Origin: Saprospiraceae bacterium
GTDB lineage: Bacteria; Bacteroidota; Bacteroidia; Chitinophagales; Saprospiraceae
Assembly (NCBI GenBank): GCA_020630775.1
Contig: JAHDIN010000003.1
Location: forward strand, 1-64,000
Direction of reading: 5' to 3'
DNA: 64,000 nt
Each line of letters starts with the position of its first letter. Within the stretch, counting starts at the first letter, position 1. The notes below the pieces were generated by a model. The model was not told the DNA's origin and did no database searches. It was given only the letters and a program-made list of their open reading frames with translations. Below, in pieces: positions 45,499 through 56,000 of the stretch. The translations under genes and the position numbers were made by a program.

Positions 45499-48400
45499 AT
45501 GAAAAAATACTTTACACTCTTAATAGGCCTGTTATTTTATTCATTTTCTTTCGCTGACCCGGTTATTGATACCCAGCCATCAAATCCAAGTCCTTGGGAT
45601 TGTCAAAGTGATGACCCTGATGCGAATACAGACTTCCAAGATTGGTTAACTGAAAATTTAGATCCATCTGATGGAAACCAATTAGAGGCTACTTCAGATT
45701 GCGGTGGTACATTAACTGTCGAAGCAATAGTTGTGAGTACAGGAAGTAGTTATTCTGGATCTTCAGATTGGGAACAGAATGGTTGCGACTGGGAAATAGA
45801 AATTGAATTTCATGTTAGCGATGATTGCAGTTCTGTAGTAGAAGTTTCAGATGCAATTGTTATAACCCTTACAGGCTTACCTCCAAGCATTGATTCTGAC
45901 CCTACTGATGAATTAGTAGATTGTCAAGATATGGACCCTGATGCCAATACAGACTTTCAAACGTGGTTAGCAGAAAACTTAAACCCAGCAGATGGTTCTC
46001 AGATGGAGGCAACTGGCTTATGTTCTGCTATTTCAACTGTAGAAGCTATCGTTTTAAGTTCTGGTAATCCATATGATGGTACTGATGATTGGAACGAAAT
46101 TTCTGAATGTCATTGGGATATTGAAATTGAGTTTGTCGTGACAGATGAATGTGGTAATGTATCTACCTCTAATTCGGCGATTTTTGAGATCATGGATATG
46201 ACCCCACCAACAATTGACGCCATTGAAACAGACCCTGCACCATTTGAATGTAATCTCGGTCCTGAGGAAAATAATATGGAAGATGCTACAGATGTTTTAG
46301 AAGCAATCTTAAATGCTGCTTCAGTATCTGATAACTGTAAAACTTCTTTTGTTATCGGAAACTGGACATTGAATCCAGATCCTTTAGCAATGGATCCAGA
46401 TGATTGGGCAACTTGGGATTGTAATTACGAATATGTAGTCGATGTATTTGTACAAGATGATTGTATGAATCAGTCCGCAACTGAAACGATTACGATTTCA
46501 ATAGTGGATACTGAGCCACCAGTTTGGCCAGATATTATGTCACCCGTAATCATTGATTGTGTAGAAGATCTTGGAGATCCTAATGACTTACAACCTTTGT
46601 CATTAGATCTGTTTGATGAATGTGAAGGTCAGTTTTCGGTATTGAGTCAAGATCCCGTATTAACTGGTTCTAATCCTTGCGAGGGTGAAGTTCAATACTT
46701 TTTTGATGTAGAGGATCAATGTGGGAATGTACACCCTGATAGTCCACTAGAAATAATATTTGAGGTAGATCATGATAATCCGATTGTGTGGTTGGGTAAT
46801 ACAGATGATTATTTACCTGAGGATTTAAGCTTTACAGTATCTCAGGGTGAATGCGATATGGGTTGTTATTTTTTCATGGATTGTAATTGGTATGAAACGC
46901 CAGGTGATCCGAATAGTGAAAGTTGGGGCCCATTTCCTTTGCAGCCTAATGTCCATTTTGGCTGGGATGATCCAAATAATCCTTGTGGAGGAGACCCTAA
47001 TTTTATCTCTTCACATACACCTTGTGATGGCCCTGATGGGCAATGCTTGATGGAAGGTGTAAATACGGTTTCGTACACTGTCTTCCATCCTTGTGATGGT
47101 TCAGTTGCTTTAGAATATGAATTTGAAGTAGAAATAATTTGTGGTAACTGTGCTAATGGATTAGGACTTTACTGTGATGAATGTAATGAAGGCATCAATT
47201 GCTTTACTTGTAATATACAGCAGTTACTTGATGGTTTTGATTCTTGTACACCGCCATTTGATGGTAATCCTTCTGGTCCGACACCTCTCTGTCCTGCAGG
47301 GGGTGGTGGTTCTGGAGAGGCTGTTTCATGGTTTAGATTTATAGCTGGTAGTCCAAATATAACAGTGACTGTTACTGCTGATGAATGTATTGGTCAAGGA
47401 TTAGGAATACAAACTGGTGTATATGATGCTTGTGGAGGGGAGTGCTTAGCTGGTCAAACAATTCCTTGTAATAATGTTCTCGAGGCAGATTTCACATTTA
47501 GTGGTTTGACATTCGGTGCCGACTATTATGTATTTGTAGACGGTTGCGGGGGCTCAGAATGTACTTATTCAGTTACGGTGGAAGGACAAGATGGTTTCGT
47601 TCTAGATGTGCCTGAGTTTGTTGTTGTTAATGAAAATGAACGTCCTTGTCCTGAAGATGAGCAACCAGTAGAAGATGCTTTTTGCCCAGGTCAAGTGATC
47701 AGATTTGATGTGTGGCATGATGGTTCATCTCCGCCAGATAACGGTGCTTATGACCCACCGGGTCCATTTGATCCAGAGGCGAGTTTATGTTTTACTTGGG
47801 ATATAGATCCACCAATCGATGGATATAGTTTGTTTACTTGGGATCAAATTAATGATGGCGGAGGATATACCATTCCTGAGTTGACGATGCCAGATGTAAA
47901 TGAACCGACTGAATTTGAAATTTGCATTCTTTCTGTCGAAGGCCCTTGTGAAGATCCTTGTGATGTGCAAGAATGTGATGATTGTTGTTTGACAATCACG
48001 GTGACGCCTACACCTCCAGAGGTCTGTATAATGGATGTATGTATAGAAGATTTATTGGACCCTAATGGTTTTGATCCGTCTGAAGCTTGGGATGCATTAT
48101 GCAGTCCTTCAATCCAAGGATGGCAAGGTGGAAATATAAGCTTTAGTGATGTCGAAGATGGCGATACTATAGTCGTCGAAGACTTAGTAGATCCTTCTTG
48201 TAATTGTTTTTATGATCAAAAGTTATTTGTCAATATAATAGGCAGTAACCCAGATGACAATTATGAAAAGGTACCTCATACATTCTTTATGTTCGAATGT
48301 CAATTTAAAGAATGTGAATTAGGAGGTCCTTTTGAGCAATATGAGTGGGAATATAATCCGCAAACGGGAGACTCTCACGAGCTTAATATTTTTGATGAGG

Positions 48401-51400
48401 AAAGATGTTTAACCTTATTGCAATTGGCCCATGCGACAGATTGGGATGGAGAACGATGTGACTCAATTATAGAACTAACGATAGAGCCATTTGCAGTTCA
48501 AGCACAACTGAACCCTGGTCCTTGTGGCGCAGGGGGTACACCATATACCTGGGAGTTATTGCTTGATGATGTGCCAGTTGAATGGCCAGAAATCCTGCAA
48601 AATTATAATATAGAATGGGTAGATTGTGATGACCCAGATGGACAGAATTTTCACGCAACAAGTAGTTCGGCTAATGAACCTTTTGTAGTGACTACGGCTA
48701 CTGCAGGAGAATATTGTATTAGAGTAGATTACGCTTTTACTAACTTGAATTTCCCTGAAGGGTCGCCTGCATTGACTGCTGAGTGTTGTGAAATATTTGG
48801 TCCGTACAATTTAACCTCAGATCAAGCAACTATCCCGAATATTCTTGGAGAAACTGAATTTTGTGCTAATGATTTGACAAGTAAAGTATTTATGGTAGAT
48901 GTGCCTGCTGGCAACTCAGATACTTATGTTTGGAATGTTGCAGCAACTGGCGCAGTCATAGAAAGCCAATCTCCAAATGGAGATATGGTTACATTAGATT
49001 TAACGAATCATGATTTTTCTCAGTGTATAGTCATTGACGCCAATACTGCTTGCGGTATTGCTCAAGGCGAGTTATGCTTATCAACAAGAGAAGTACCTGT
49101 ACCAAGCTTTACGATATCAGATACCATTTGCGTAGGTGAAAATGCAATCGCCAACGGATCTTCCATGGGAGGAGGCGCCATTGATCAATGGATATGGACA
49201 CCGCAACCCGTTTCAGGTGGAGGACAAGGTCCTGTAGAGTTTACGTCTGCAACACCGGGAACACAAACAGTCATGTTGTCTGTAATAGATGTAAACGGCT
49301 GTGTTTCTGATCCTGTTGAAATGACTTATGAAGTCATAGCACCTCTAGAAGTACCATTGGTTTCTTGTGGTACAATTACAGATTCTTCGGTAGAATTTGT
49401 TTGGGCAACAGACCCAAATGCTACAGGCTATACAGTTAATGGGACTTTGCCAGGAGGAGGAGTTATAAATGAGAACTTGCCTGCCACTCAAGGAAATTAT
49501 GAGGTAACAGGTTTAGGAGTTGGCGAGTCTGTCTCAATCACTGTGACAGTCATTGGTAATGCGCCTTGTCCTGCTGTAACTTCATCAGAACAAATGTGTA
49601 CTACTGATGATTGCCCGCCAACAGATTTCTCCTTATCTGAAAGTGGTGAAGCATGCTTGGGTGATATGCAAGCAGCATTAAACTGGGTACCAACTGAAAA
49701 CTTAGCCAGTGGAACATTCAGTTTTACAACTGAACCAATGGGTGCATACTACGATTCTAATACTGGTGATATAAATATTGATGGATTAGATGTAGGTGTG
49801 TATACTGTAAGAAGTGATTATGCTTTTGGAAATGGTTGCTCTAGAGAAGGTCCAACCTTTACCTTAACAATAAATCCATTACCAAATCCATCTTTCTTGG
49901 TCGATGATGCATGTTTGGGTGATCCAATAGTTCCAGATTTAAGCAGCAGTACGGGTGTGCCATCTTGGACTTTCAGTCCTGATGATCCGACGATTGACGC
50001 TAATGGCGCCTTTGTATGGGCAACAGCGGGTGATAAAGAAGTAACATTGACAGTTGAATCCACAGATGGATGTACAGACATGTTGACTCAAAGCTTGACA
50101 GTAATTGATACCTTAATTAATGGAGATATTACTTGTACAGCTGGTATAGTTGGTGGAGAAGGTTTTGTTGATTGGGATTGGGATGATGTAGATGGTGCCA
50201 TAGAATATATTGTTACATATGATGTTGATGGTACTATTGAAACTGTTACAGTCACAGATTCTGAATTAAGTATTCCAAATGTACCCGAAGGTGCTGTTGT
50301 ACAAATTTCCATAGAATCAGTTCCTGACGCCAATCATTGTGGTACTGTTCCTTTAAGAAGCGTGTGTCAAGCTGATGCATGTCCAGATATAGAATTCCAA
50401 AGAGACTGGGGCCCATTCTGTTGGTCTCCAGCTGATGGAGCAATTAATATTCCATTGGAAATTCTTGACCCTATGACAGGTATGATGCAGCCAGGAACTA
50501 TTACTTGGACTGACAATAATATGGACGATGATGGTAATTATACGCCAACTATTGGTTCTAATGGTGTTAATAATGTGACATTCACATTTACTAATCAAGA
50601 TGGCTGTCCAAGTTCTGAAAGTATACGTATTGATATATTAGAACAGCCTGATAATAGTATTGTAGATGTACCTACTTTCTGTATAAATTCTTCAGGTCAG
50701 TTAGAGTTAGCTAGTCCGCTGGTTAATGATGAGTCTGTAGAGTGGACGTGGACAGGAGGTGGTTCTGCTTCAGGTGAAGGCCCTCATGATATCTCATTTA
50801 CAGATGCTGGACAGTATGAAGTCACTGCAGTGATCACAAATACCCATCAAGATGGAACTGTTTGTGAAAATACATTTACTACAACATTCTTAGTTGATCC
50901 TCAATTAGATGCACCAATAATTGATTGTTCTTCTAATAATACGGGTGTGACTTTTACTTGGAATTCTGTAGAGAATGCCTCTGAGTATGAGATTTTGGTA
51001 GATGGAGATCCTAGACCTAATCAAGCGGAGACAAATTTCTTTATTTCTGCTATGCCTGGAGAATCATTTACCATTACGGTAACGGCTATTAGTGATAATA
51101 CTTGTGATAATTCTTCAGAAACTGCGGATTGTACAGCAACAAACTGCGAGCCTAGTTTCTTTAATCTAGAGCCTTATGTGGAGTCTCAATGTTTAGACGG
51201 AACTGAGGTGTCACAGCAATTAAATATCGAATTGATCAATGCACCATCCGGAGCACCAGTTGTACCTGGCGCTTGGTCTGGAGAAGGCGTAACTGCTGAT
51301 GGATTATTTAATCCTACAGGCTTAAGTGCAGCTAATTCTATTCCGCTTAATTATTCAGTGGAGTATGATCAGATGTGTATCTATGATACGACGATATTTA

Positions 51401-52245
51401 TGACCTTATATGAAGCGCCAAGTATTGATAATATCGTTCCAATAAACCCAGATTGCTATCAAGATAATCAATCAACTGTTGGTGGTTTGGATATTCAAGC
51501 GAGTGGTGGAACACCACCATATTCTTATCAAGTGCCAAATCAAAATATTCAAAATTCTCCAGCATTTATTGAAGTGCTCAATCCTGGTAGTTATACTGCG
51601 ACGGTTACAGATGCAAATGGTTGTACAGGGGAATTAGATTTTGAAATTTTAGCTGCTATAGAACCGCCTCTTGGCATCGATGGTCCTTTGAGTATTCTTA
51701 ATAGTGAAACTGGTGAGTATACTATTTCGAATTTCCCTTCAGGTCCGGATTTTATGATTGGGGATATTATTTGGTTAGCTAATGATACATTGATTTTATG
51801 TCAGGGGCCAGACTGCGAGACTATCGTTGTTGATGACGAGATTATAGCGCAATTCCCAGACGGTTTTGACTTAAGTGTACAAGTCATCTTTAATGATGAC
51901 TGTTTTCAAGATGCTGAAGTTAGAATTGATATTCAAGGCATCAATAAGTGGTATATACCAAATGTCATCTCTCAATCTGCAGGTAGTGGTAATGATAGAT
52001 GGGTTATGTTTACTAATGGAGGAGACATCCTGGTAGAAGACTTAAAGATTTATGACAGATGGGGAGAATTAGTATTAGTTAAAGACATTAATAGTACAGA
52101 AAGAGAAATCGATTTGACATGGGAAGGCTATTGGGGAGAAGATAATGGTAAGCCAGTTGAGCAAGGTGTATACGTCTATGTTATAAATATGAAAGTAGCC
52201 GGTAGAAATGTTATCGAAGCCGGTGACTTAACGATTCTGCGGTAA
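45499..52245 (+). CDS. Giant T9SS type B secreted protein E (2248 aa), paralogue of D
   Basis: The signal peptide is about 1-19 (LLFYSFSFA). Two ~107-residue acidic repeats follow (about 20-240; DPDANTDFQ(D/T)WL), then HYR-like domains (EPPVWPDIMSP) and a Gly-Pro-Trp-rich region to about 550. A cysteine-rich beta-sandwich like that of D spans about 555-700 (AVSWFRFIAGSPNITV, YYVFVDGCGGSEC). Acidic modules and two PKD/Ig-like domains lead to three FN3/Ig/PKD superunits starting at residues 1290, 1546 and 1810, then a SprB-type repeat (GGTPPYSYQV) and the type B sorting domain (LKIYDRWGELVLV, QGVYVYVI). Extremely acidic, with many Asp-rich DPDD/DPND loops that could bind calcium (inference). 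Ends in its own terminator. Confidence 0.9.
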   Translation: MKKYFTLLIGLLFYSFSFADPVIDTQPSNPSPWDCQSDDPDANTDFQDWLTENLDPSDGNQLEATSDCGGTLTVEAIVVSTGSSYSGSSDWEQNGCDWEIEIEFHVSDDCSSVVEVSDAIVITLTGLPPSIDSDPTDELVDCQDMDPDANTDFQTWLAENLNPADGSQMEATGLCSAISTVEAIVLSSGNPYDGTDDWNEISECHWDIEIEFVVTDECGNVSTSNSAIFEIMDMTPPTIDAIETDPAPFECNLGPEENNMEDATDVLEAILNAASVSDNCKTSFVIGNWTLNPDPLAMDPDDWATWDCNYEYVVDVFVQDDCMNQSATETITISIVDTEPPVWPDIMSPVIIDCVEDLGDPNDLQPLSLDLFDECEGQFSVLSQDPVLTGSNPCEGEVQYFFDVEDQCGNVHPDSPLEIIFEVDHDNPIVWLGNTDDYLPEDLSFTVSQGECDMGCYFFMDCNWYETPGDPNSESWGPFPLQPNVHFGWDDPNNPCGGDPNFISSHTPCDGPDGQCLMEGVNTVSYTVFHPCDGSVALEYEFEVEIICGNCANGLGLYCDECNEGINCFTCNIQQLLDGFDSCTPPFDGNPSGPTPLCPAGGGGSGEAVSWFRFIAGSPNITVTVTADECIGQGLGIQTGVYDACGGECLAGQTIPCNNVLEADFTFSGLTFGADYYVFVDGCGGSECTYSVTVEGQDGFVLDVPEFVVVNENERPCPEDEQPVEDAFCPGQVIRFDVWHDGSSPPDNGAYDPPGPFDPEASLCFTWDIDPPIDGYSLFTWDQINDGGGYTIPELTMPDVNEPTEFEICILSVEGPCEDPCDVQECDDCCLTITVTPTPPEVCIMDVCIEDLLDPNGFDPSEAWDALCSPSIQGWQGGNISFSDVEDGDTIVVEDLVDPSCNCFYDQKLFVNIIGSNPDDNYEKVPHTFFMFECQFKECELGGPFEQYEWEYNPQTGDSHELNIFDEERCLTLLQLAHATDWDGERCDSIIELTIEPFAVQAQLNPGPCGAGGTPYTWELLLDDVPVEWPEILQNYNIEWVDCDDPDGQNFHATSSSANEPFVVTTATAGEYCIRVDYAFTNLNFPEGSPALTAECCEIFGPYNLTSDQATIPNILGETEFCANDLTSKVFMVDVPAGNSDTYVWNVAATGAVIESQSPNGDMVTLDLTNHDFSQCIVIDANTACGIAQGELCLSTREVPVPSFTISDTICVGENAIANGSSMGGGAIDQWIWTPQPVSGGGQGPVEFTSATPGTQTVMLSVIDVNGCVSDPVEMTYEVIAPLEVPLVSCGTITDSSVEFVWATDPNATGYTVNGTLPGGGVINENLPATQGNYEVTGLGVGESVSITVTVIGNAPCPAVTSSEQMCTTDDCPPTDFSLSESGEACLGDMQAALNWVPTENLASGTFSFTTEPMGAYYDSNTGDINIDGLDVGVYTVRSDYAFGNGCSREGPTFTLTINPLPNPSFLVDDACLGDPIVPDLSSSTGVPSWTFSPDDPTIDANGAFVWATAGDKEVTLTVESTDGCTDMLTQSLTVIDTLINGDITCTAGIVGGEGFVDWDWDDVDGAIEYIVTYDVDGTIETVTVTDSELSIPNVPEGAVVQISIESVPDANHCGTVPLRSVCQADACPDIEFQRDWGPFCWSPADGAINIPLEILDPMTGMMQPGTITWTDNNMDDDGNYTPTIGSNGVNNVTFTFTNQDGCPSSESIRIDILEQPDNSIVDVPTFCINSSGQLELASPLVNDESVEWTWTGGGSASGEGPHDISFTDAGQYEVTAVITNTHQDGTVCENTFTTTFLVDPQLDAPIIDCSSNNTGVTFTWNSVENASEYEILVDGDPRPNQAETNFFISAMPGESFTITVTAISDNTCDNSSETADCTATNCEPSFFNLEPYVESQCLDGTEVSQQLNIELINAPSGAPVVPGAWSGEGVTADGLFNPTGLSAANSIPLNYSVEYDQMCIYDTTIFMTLYEAPSIDNIVPINPDCYQDNQSTVGGLDIQASGGTPPYSYQVPNQNIQNSPAFIEVLNPGSYTATVTDANGCTGELDFEILAAIEPPLGIDGPLSILNSETGEYTISNFPSGPDFMIGDIIWLANDTLILCQGPDCETIVVDDEIIAQFPDGFDLSVQVIFNDDCFQDAEVRIDIQGINKWYIPNVISQSAGSGNDRWVMFTNGGDILVEDLKIYDRWGELVLVKDINSTEREIDLTWEGYWGEDNGKPVEQGVYVYVINMKVAGRNVIEAGDLTILR
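45601..46242 (+). repeat. Two ~107-residue N-terminal repeats in protein E
   Basis: Two adjacent units start at Cys codons 45601 and 45922 (period 321 nt). Both read DPDANTDFQ, WL(T/A)ENL, DG(N/S)Q(L/M)EAT, TVEAIV(V/L)S and W(E/D)IEIEF in the same order. They are diverged at the DNA level, so the duplication is not recent. Confidence 0.85.
49366..51420 (+). repeat. FN3/Ig/PKD superunit repeats in protein E
   Basis: Three units of the type seen in protein D open at Cys codons 49366, 50134 and 50926 (period 768-792 nt). FN3-like parts read NATGYTVNG, AIEYIVTY and ASEYEILV at equivalent positions. The third unit lacks the PKD-like part before the SprB-type repeat, just as the last unit of D does. 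Confidence 0.8.
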
Positions 52246-52270
52246 TTTATTTTTTCGAATATAGATTTGT

Positions 52271-52311
52271 AAGAGGTCGATTTAATTTATTTAAATAGGC
52301 CTCTTTTTTAT
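52271..52311. terminator. Terminator between protein E and cmk
   Basis: AAGAGGTC pairs with GGCCTCTT (one G-T wobble) across an AT-rich loop and is followed by a T-run. Since cmk converges and stops at 52312, the element may end transcripts from both sides. Confidence 0.75.
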
Positions 52312-53004
52312 TTACACTATTTGGTGAATTCTCTCTTTAGCTAGTTTAAGTGCAAGAAATAATTGCTCTTCCATTGACATAAAACTATTGTCAATCAAGA
52401 TGGCGTCTTCGGGTTGAATTAAAGGGCTGTCCTCTCTGGTTGAATCGATATGATCTCTATGCTGTAGATTCTTTTTCACAGTTTCATAGTCGGAGGCCAT
52501 ATTTTTACTTTGCAATTCTAAAAACCTACGTTTTGTACGCACATCAACATCAGCAGTGACGAATAACTTAAGTTCTGCATCAGGAAAAACAACAGAGCCA
52601 ATATCTCTACCATCCATTACAAGACCTTTGTCAGCAGCAAATGATTTCTGAATTTCTACCATCTTTTGTCTAACCTCCGATATTGCAGCAACCTCAGAAA
52701 CATTTTTAGACACATCCAAGGCTATGATTCGTTGAGTAACATCTTTGCCAGAAAGCAATATTTTAAAATTCTGTTGGTCTATTTCAATGCTGATGTGGAC
52801 ATGATCTAAGGCTTTCAATACTGTTTCTTTTTTAGAAATATCAATTTCATTTTCTAAAAAAGAAAGCGTACAAGCTCGGTACATAGCCCCTGAATCGATG
52901 TATTTATAATTTAAAGACTTAGCTAAATCTTTAGCTAAAGTCGATTTGCCACATGAGGAGTGGCCATCAATGGCAATAATTATTTTGTTTTTCTTAGATT
53001 CCAT
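52312..53004 (-). CDS. cmk: Cytidylate kinase
   Basis: This protein is 230 aa from the ATG at 53004 (a GTG at 53013 would add three residues). It has the P-loop GHSSCGKST near the N-terminus, SGAMYRACT in the CMP-binding segment, the MDGRDIGSVVFPDA motif and KRRFLEL in the lid. It phosphorylates CMP and dCMP. This also recycles the CMP released when CMP-nonulosonates are used, though the gene is far from that locus and is a general housekeeping gene. Confidence 0.96.
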   Translation of the reverse strand: MESKKNKIIIAIDGHSSCGKSTLAKDLAKSLNYKYIDSGAMYRACTLSFLENEIDISKKETVLKALDHVHISIEIDQQNFKILLSGKDVTQRIIALDVSKNVSEVAAISEVRQKMVEIQKSFAADKGLVMDGRDIGSVVFPDAELKLFVTADVDVRTKRRFLELQSKNMASDYETVKKNLQHRDHIDSTREDSPLIQPEDAILIDNSFMSMEEQLFLALKLAKERIHQIV

Positions 53005-53095
53005 AAAATACACTTCAAATATAGAGCTTGATCAAGAAACCATTAAAAGAAGCCAAGAATTTGTTAGAACCTCTCATATTAGTTAAATTAGTAAT

Positions 53096-56000
53096 ATGAA
53101 GGGAATCGTCGACCTCCGTTTATCTGCTGCTTTATTAAAGTTGCATGAGTCTTATGACCACTCTATGGAGTGGACAGTGGGCATAAATAAATTCTTGAAA
53201 TCATTTAAGGAATTCGTAGATTTTGAGCAGGCCTATCTAATAAAGGAAAGTAACTTGAATTTATCTTGTTTCTTTGACTTTAAGCAAGGCATTAAATATG
53301 CCTCTCCAGGAAATGAAATAGGTAATGTTCCAAGTGAATCATGGATTTCAGAAGATGTCAATTTTTTGAAGCAGAATGATGAAGTCGTCAGGCTACTAAT
53401 TTCCAAAGGACTTGATATAAATGGTCCATCTACTATATTAAGATTAAATGAAAATTTCAATTTACTCATTACCGAAATCAAAGAATCTGATAAAAGTGCA
53501 ATGAAGCATGCAAGTCATGCTTTAAACCGATTTGGATTTTATTTATCGAGTGTAAAAGAACTTGAAGATTGTGTTGGAGGTCCAGATATTGAATTAGAAG
53601 AAGCGCTGAATGAAGTTTTTATCAATCAATCAAATAGGAATATTATTTGTTTGGATAAAAATAAATGCATCATTCGTTTTAATAAAACGGCAGAGAAAGA
53701 CGTTTTGGCTGTTTACCAAAAGCAAATTGAGTTGCATAAAAGTATATTCGACTACATAGGGGAAGAGGAAGTTGAAACGAATAAATATTTAAATCACGCT
53801 TTTGAAGGGAAACGAGGATCTTATTCTATAACGAAAAAATTAAATGATAATACTGAGAGACATTTCATCATTGATGCTCGACCTGTTTTTGATCATAATA
53901 AAGAAGTGATTGCCATCATTATGGTCACAAAGGATAAGACGGAAAGGATAAAGAAAGATTTCCTATTAGAGGAGAAACAAGAAGACCTCAATCTTAAACA
54001 ATTAGTTTTAGATACCTTATTAGAAAAAACCGAGATTGGTTTTAAAGCTTACGATAGGGATTTTAATTTGTTGTTTATTAATGGAGTGGCTAAAAAGGTA
54101 AATGAAGATAAGTTTGGAATTGATCTCGAATTAGGAGATAATTTATCTAATGTAGAGCCTCAGAAATATAAAAGCTCATTTTTTGAAGGCTTAAAGAAAG
54201 AATCAAATCAAAATATACATCAACTTAAAGTGAATGACCAGCTTAAATATTTTGAGTCAGATACTTATCCAATCATTGATGACCAAGGCGTCGTAAAAGG
54301 GGGCTTAGAAATTGTAAAGGATATTACAAACAAAGAGCTAGAAAGGAAGGCTGTTGAAAATCAAAAGGCAACGCTTGATGCGGTTTTGAATAGTACTAAA
54401 AATGGCATTTATGCAGTTGATAGAGATTTAAATGTTATTGTAATCAATGAACAAGCTGTGGACGATTTTAAAGAGAATGGATATGATGTAAAGTTAGGGT
54501 CGAATTTAAATGATGTCATTGAAACAAAGGCACTAAATCAATGGAAAGATTCCTACTTCGATAGAGTATTTAGTGGCGTTAATCATACATATGTTGGTGA
54601 AAGTAAAGGGAAGTATGTCGAGAATTTATATAGTCCTGTTACCAATAACAAAGGTGAAATCATCGCTTGTTTAGAGCTATCTCGAGACATAACTAAATTA
54701 AGACGTCAACAAAAAAGTCTTCAAGAAAGTGAAAAACAATTAAGAACTTTAGTTGAGCATGTACCAACTTCATTGGTTAAGGTCAGTTTATCTGGGAAAA
54801 TAAGATTTGTTAATGCTCGGGTTTCAGATATGTTTGGTTATCCTGATGAAGAAATGCTTGACAATATTGTATTTAAATATATAGATCAAAGTTATCATGG
54901 TATTTTGACTAATCGAATTGGTCAATTAATATCCGGAAAAAAAGAAGTATTTGATCAGTTTAAAGCGATTAGAAAAGATGGATCTAAGTTTTATATCGAA
55001 GGACTAGCTTCTCTGATAAGAGATGAAAAAGGCAAGCCATTCGAGTTTTTATTGGCTTTCTATGATATTACAGAAAGGGTAGAAGCTAAAAAGACCTTAG
55101 AATCCACTAGAGCTAATTATGATCTTCTTTTCAAAAATATGAATGATGCCATCGTCTATTATGATATAGATAATCAACTTATTTTAGACCATAATCAGTC
55201 AGCTTTGGATTTATTCAAATTGTCTACTGAGAAATTAAAAACTAAGAATATAGACGATTTGATAAAGGCAAATTCTAATCTATATCCGAAGGAAAATTTT
55301 ATTCAAAACAATCGACAAAAATTAGTAAAAGTAAGTGAGGGGATCACTACAAGGAGTAATTATGTTTTTAAGGATTCTGAGGACAACGAAATCTTGGCTG
55401 AAGTCACCATTACCCCTTCTTATGATGAAAAGAATAGAGCTTATTATGTGATAAAAGACATCACTAAGTCTTATCTGAATCAAATTGACGCTCAAGAAAA
55501 GGCTACTGTTTACGGCACGATGATCGATAATTCATCAGAAGGAATCGATATCATTAAATATGATGTTGAGAACAAAGAATTGGTTAATGGAACCTTAATG
55601 GTTCGAAATGATAACATGGTTAAGTTTTTGGGTGATAGAGAGAAGTTATATGATAATTTAGATGATGTAAGCGGGCTTGATATTACGGAATATATGGGTC
55701 AAAATAAAACCCAAGTACTCAATCAGATTAAAGATGAATTAAGCGCAAATGCTCATTCTCAACTTGGTTTTAGGATTAATTTTGGAGAAATCCATTTTGA
55801 TATTCAAGCTATTCATACGCTTAGTAAATTGGAAGGTAAAATTTATTTGGTGAGAAACTTTGTTGATGTAACTGAACAAAGGAAATCAGAAAATATTATC
55901 CGTCAACAAATCAATGATCTCAATAAGAAGAATGAAGAATTACAAAAATATATAGACTCTAATTTGCAGCTCGAAAATTTTGCTTACATAGCTTCTCATG

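Noticed and set aside
52312-53013. cmk start at GTG 53013
   Set aside because: The ATG at 53004 lies three codons later and begins right before the conserved P-loop region, so it is preferred.
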